A stretch of 64,000 nt of DNA, taken from Symsagittifera roscoffensis (lineage: Eukaryota; Xenacoelomorpha; Acoela; Convolutidae). Below are positions 61,300-64,000 of this stretch, in pieces. The notes beneath the pieces were generated by a model. The model was not told where the DNA came from and made no database searches. It was given only the letters and a program-made list of their open reading frames with translations. Each line of letters opens with the position of its first letter. The stretch's first letter is position 1. A program made the translations under genes and the position numbers. The stretch is from the NCBI RefSeq assembly GCF_963678635.1, contig NC_087067.1:51514233-51578232 (forward strand), read 5' to 3'.

Positions 61300-61322
61300 A
61301 TCGTCTAAAAAGCAATCAACAA
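61300..61322 (-). promoter_or_regulatory. Splice acceptor 5 nt upstream of the DHX16 start (candidate trans-splice or 5'-UTR acceptor)
   Basis: Minus-strand TTGATTGCTTTTTAG ends at 61305, followed by ACGAT and the ATG at 61299. The spacing of 5 nt is identical to that at RBM25. Confidence 0.55.
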
Positions 61323-62569
61323 GATTAATTCAAGCAAAGTTAGCGCATTATTGTTCCGAACACTCCCGAAAGGGTGTTTTAATGCACTAACATTTATTGT
61401 TCAGAAGTTTGAAAGTGGAGAGAAGCTTTTTATTCGGGCGTGCTTTAGTTTTTTCTATTTTGTTTTCCACGCCATAATCGTCGGAAAGAGTCGAATGATA
61501 TATCACATTTAAACCCTTGCAGTTGTGAGTCGAACCCTATTACGAATTTTCAAAAAATTTACTCAGTGTAGAGAAAAACCGGATTAAAAATTTTGATTGA
61601 ACGTTTTTTTTGAAAGGACGTAAAAACGTTTCACTGAACGAAAATTACATATTGAAGCTTCTTAATGCCTTCATGCCAAAAAAACAACAAAAAAAAATCT
61701 GCAAAACATTTGAAAAAAAAATTACAAAATTGTTTTGATTTTGTTGTTCGATTAACTTTTTGATAGAATATGCTGTCAAATATGCGTATAGTACTCTTTC
61801 TATCGAATGTACCTAATTTTAGGATTTCGTTCAGATCAACAGCAACAGTCCCGAAATTTTTTCATATGACTTATTTGCTCTAACATATTTCTGATGTAAA
61901 GAACAAAAACGCAGAGGCGAAGCTGAGCTTCGCGCCAATTTCGATACAAAAATGAAACACTAAGATTAAAATCAAACGGAAAAAAATAGATAGAAAAAAA
62001 AACTTCAAAAAATCGTTTCGTCATTAAAAATTGCAACAAAAGCCCAAAATATCAGAAAAAAATTACCTGTACTTTTAGAAACTATGCCAAAAGCTTTCCG
62101 AATGATAAAAACAAGCCGAATAGTCAAAAACGTCCTTTCAGCGGAATTAAGTCGACAACAGTAAGCAGACAGAGAATAATCTAGACTAGCCGGAAATTTT
62201 CAGTTTGCAATAAAAAACAGGTCTCGACTGGAATCGAGCTCCCGGGCTTTGAGGTCTCAAGCATGGGTGTTACAGCAACTTCGAAAAAAAGTCGGGATAC
62301 GGGAACTAAGCCGACAAAAAAACAGACGGACGATAGTCAGAAAAAGCAGTTAACAAAAAAAGGTCCCGGCCACAAAAAAAATCGAACCACAAGCCATAGT
62401 CGGTAGATGGTTGATTGAAATTGAATTTATAATAACCAAGCGGCAACAAAGCCGAATATACCTGAGCAGAAACCCTTCAAGATAAAAAAAATCAAACTAA
62501 TAAAAAAATTAAGTCCCCTCAGGACAAACAAATTTAAAAAAAAAAACTTAACAAATCGAGATGGTTAAA

Positions 62570-63000
62570 TTACAACCTATTCAAAAAATTTCGATTAGGC
62601 CGGATTTTTGAAATTCTAAAACACTAAAAGCAACTACAATGAAAATTCTTTACAGCAAAAATGATCGATTCTTTGATGTGGCAAATAAGCCGAGAAAATA
62701 TAAGCAGACAAATATTAGACCGACAATTTTATTTGAAACAGTAAATTTGTGTATAAGAAAAAGAGAACCTGGTCAGATTCAAACCTAGGACCTTTACCGT
62801 CCCAGGCGTATTCGTTACCTCTAGACTAAGTGTGCAGGAGGCACTAATAAACCTGAATCCATTATGCAACAAGGTACCAACAAAAGTGTTGAGTCCTGTG
62901 AACAAAGTTATTTACGAGAAAAAAAGTGTAGTAAACGATTACAATACCCTTGCTTATCGCAAAGGTAATAATAAAAATAATAATAAATCTATTTAAACCC
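62570..63000. repeat. Dispersed repeat shared with 33950-34340, carrying a tRNA-like segment
   Basis: Colinear with 33950-34340 over about 400 bp (TTTACAGCAAAAA, GATGTGGCAAATAAGCCGA, CAATACCCTTGCTTATCGCA). It contains the tRNA-like segment at 62764-62836. Confidence 0.7.
62764..62836 (-). repeat. tRNA-derived SINE-like segment with A and B boxes
   Basis: On the minus strand TTAGTCTAGAGGTAA resembles an RNA polymerase III A box. GGTTTGAATCT, about 40 nt further on, resembles a B box (GGTTCGANTCC). The segment between reads like the anticodon region of a degenerate tRNA. It lacks a CCA-compatible acceptor stem, so it is called SINE-like and not a functional tRNA. Confidence 0.5.
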
Positions 63001-63088
63001 CCATTGAGAGCTCGCTGAATCTTTTTTTGGCGAAAAAATATGGGAACGAAATACCAAAAGCAACAAAGCCGAAAAATTCCTCTTCATG

Positions 63089-63635
63089 TTAACATTTTCT
63101 CGATTTTGTCAACTAGGTACGAATTACTCAAATCCTACCAAAAAAAAGAAACTATGCAATCCAGAGAATTCGTACAATCGATCAGCAGCTGGCGCTGTTA
63201 ATATCACTTTCGAAAATAAAATGGCTAAAATAACACCTACAGCCGGAGTAGTTTTAACCTATTTATGTTAACAATTTCTAGATTCTAGCAACTAGGTAGG
63301 AATTACTCAAATCCTATCAAAAAATGAAACTTCGCAACCCAGAGAATTCGTACAATCGATAAACCACTAGGGCTGTTAATAACTTTTTCGACAACAAAAT
63401 ATCTGCAATAATACCAACAACCGGAATAGTTCTAACTAACCTATTTGTAGTTATTTTCTAGATTTATGTTAACATTTTTGAGATTTTGTTAACTAGGTAG
63501 GAATTACTCAGATTCTACCAAAAAATGTGCATCCCAGAGAATTCGTACAATCGATAAACCACTGGGGCTATAATACCACTTTCGAAAACAAAACGGTTGG
63601 ATTAACACCAACAGGCGGAATAGTTTTAACCTGAT
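63089..63635. repeat. Tandem triplication, unit about 170-200 bp
   Basis: Three successive diverged copies start near 63089, 63269 and 63471. Each shows TTAACA, AACTAGGTA(G/C)GAATTACTCA, CAGAGAATTCGTACAATCGAT and a GGAGTAGTTTTAACC-like end in the same order. Confidence 0.85.
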
Positions 63636-63711
63636 TTGACTTTTTGCAGAGAAAAATGCCTAACAGTCAGAAAAAATCGAATAGCCTACTGAAAACTTAA
63701 ATTAGAATAGC

Positions 63712-63717
63712 TTTATT
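63712..63717 (-). terminator. Polyadenylation signal AATAAA of RPS25
   Basis: Minus-strand AATAAA lies 33-38 nt past the RPS25 stop codon, a normal position for 3'-end processing. Confidence 0.75.
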
Positions 63718-63749
63718 TTCAAGACTGCTATTTAAGTTTTCTTCAACGT

Positions 63750-64000
63750 CTACGCCTCAACGGTGGCTGTCGGAGCTGCTTTGGTATTTCTGGTATATAC
63801 TCTTTGAGCATTGTGCTTGAACACAAGTTTGATATGTCCATGCTTCTCCAATTCCGTGAGAGCCTTCTTGGCCAAAGTCGTTCTAATCTTCATTCTCTCC
63901 GATACAACAGAGGGTGTTATAAGGCGATAGTTAGGCACCTCTTTTTTAAACTTCGCGTAGGTCTCCTCGTCAAAGAAGACAGCGTTGTTGAGCTTGTCTC
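63750..64000 (-). CDS. RPS25: Ribosomal protein eS25 (RPS25), 3' part; 5' end beyond right edge
   Basis: The minus strand from the right edge encodes the last ~83 residues of the small-subunit protein eS25, including [34 protein letters not shown] and the C-terminal [17 protein letters not shown] followed by a short Ala/Thr-rich tail. The core of the family (winged-helix residues after DKLNN) is complete. The Lys-rich N-terminus is outside the window, and whether an intron precedes it cannot be seen. Codon use is GC-richer than the flanks, as expected for a highly expressed gene. It lies on the same strand as DHX16 and RBM25 but 2.4 kb upstream, with its own AATAAA, so it is probably a separate transcript. 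Confidence 0.94.
   Translation of the reverse strand, partial: DKLNNAVFFDEETYAKFKKEVPNYRLITPSVVSERMKIRTTLAKKALTELEKHGHIKLVFKHNAQRVYTRNTKAAPTATVEA

Larger units (their letters stand above)
61323..63711. other. Interval between DHX16 and RPS25, repeat-rich
   Basis: No gene is supported. 61425-61540 shares blocks with 52700-52830 (GAAAGTGG, CGTG followed by TTTAGTTTTTT, CCATAATC, GTCGA.TGATATAT). 62570-63000 is a dispersed repeat with a tRNA-like segment. 63089-63635 is a tandem triplication. Between them the sequence is AT-rich, with scattered AAGCCGACA motifs. Confidence 0.5.

Overview
The window is nuclear DNA of a metazoan. It has split genes with GT-AG introns, AT-rich noncoding DNA full of dispersed repeats, an eroded BEL/Pao retroelement, and proteins whose best counterparts are animal or human (RBM25, DHX16, RPS25, trypsin-fold protein, SLC35-type transporter). 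Prokaryotic features (ribosome binding sites, operators, CRISPR) are absent. The species cannot be named from this sequence. Splice-acceptor AGs just upstream of several start codons, plus a tight DHX16-RBM25 pair, suggest a lineage with spliced-leader trans-splicing (tunicates, flatworms, rotifers and some cnidarians or ctenophores are examples). That is inference.

Layout. 1-2063 (-): a long open frame for a Ser/Thr/Gln-rich protein with a signal peptide, running off the left edge. 2064-5845: repeats and a 200-N assembly gap (2897-3096). 5846-16124 (+): a two-exon serine-protease homologue in which all three catalytic residues are replaced. Its 9.4-kb intron holds the BEL/Pao relic (about 6790-9470) and the first copy of a 1.93-kb repeat (A). 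13393-21406: a large direct duplication, A-exon2-B followed by A'-B'; the second copy has no protease exon. 22149-26919 (-): a three-exon, 1427-aa Ser/Gly/Gln-rich protein with a long array of 15-aa and 11-aa repeats. 29091-30685 (+): a two-exon EamA/DMT-type transporter. 36599-37379 (+): a two-exon 129-aa protein with GIY-YIG-like motifs. 38-43 kb: repeat-rich DNA with no gene that I can support.

43196-63750 and beyond (-): three housekeeping genes on one strand, in transcription order RPS25 (cut by the right edge), DHX16 and RBM25. DHX16 is a pre-mRNA splicing DEAH helicase in one uninterrupted 1006-codon frame. RBM25 is a splicing regulator that I could assemble as 16 in-frame exons encoding 960 aa. 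DHX16 and RBM25 are about 350 bp apart, no canonical AATAAA is seen between them, and each has an acceptor AG exactly 5 nt before its ATG. This is a candidate two-gene operon of splicing factors.

Many dispersed repeats sit in RBM25 introns and flanks: two hAT-like MITEs, a foldback MITE, a family sharing a CCGCGAAAAATCAAATTTG-type core, and tRNA-like segments. Exon coordinates were worked out by hand from splice consensus and phase, and have not been tested against transcripts.
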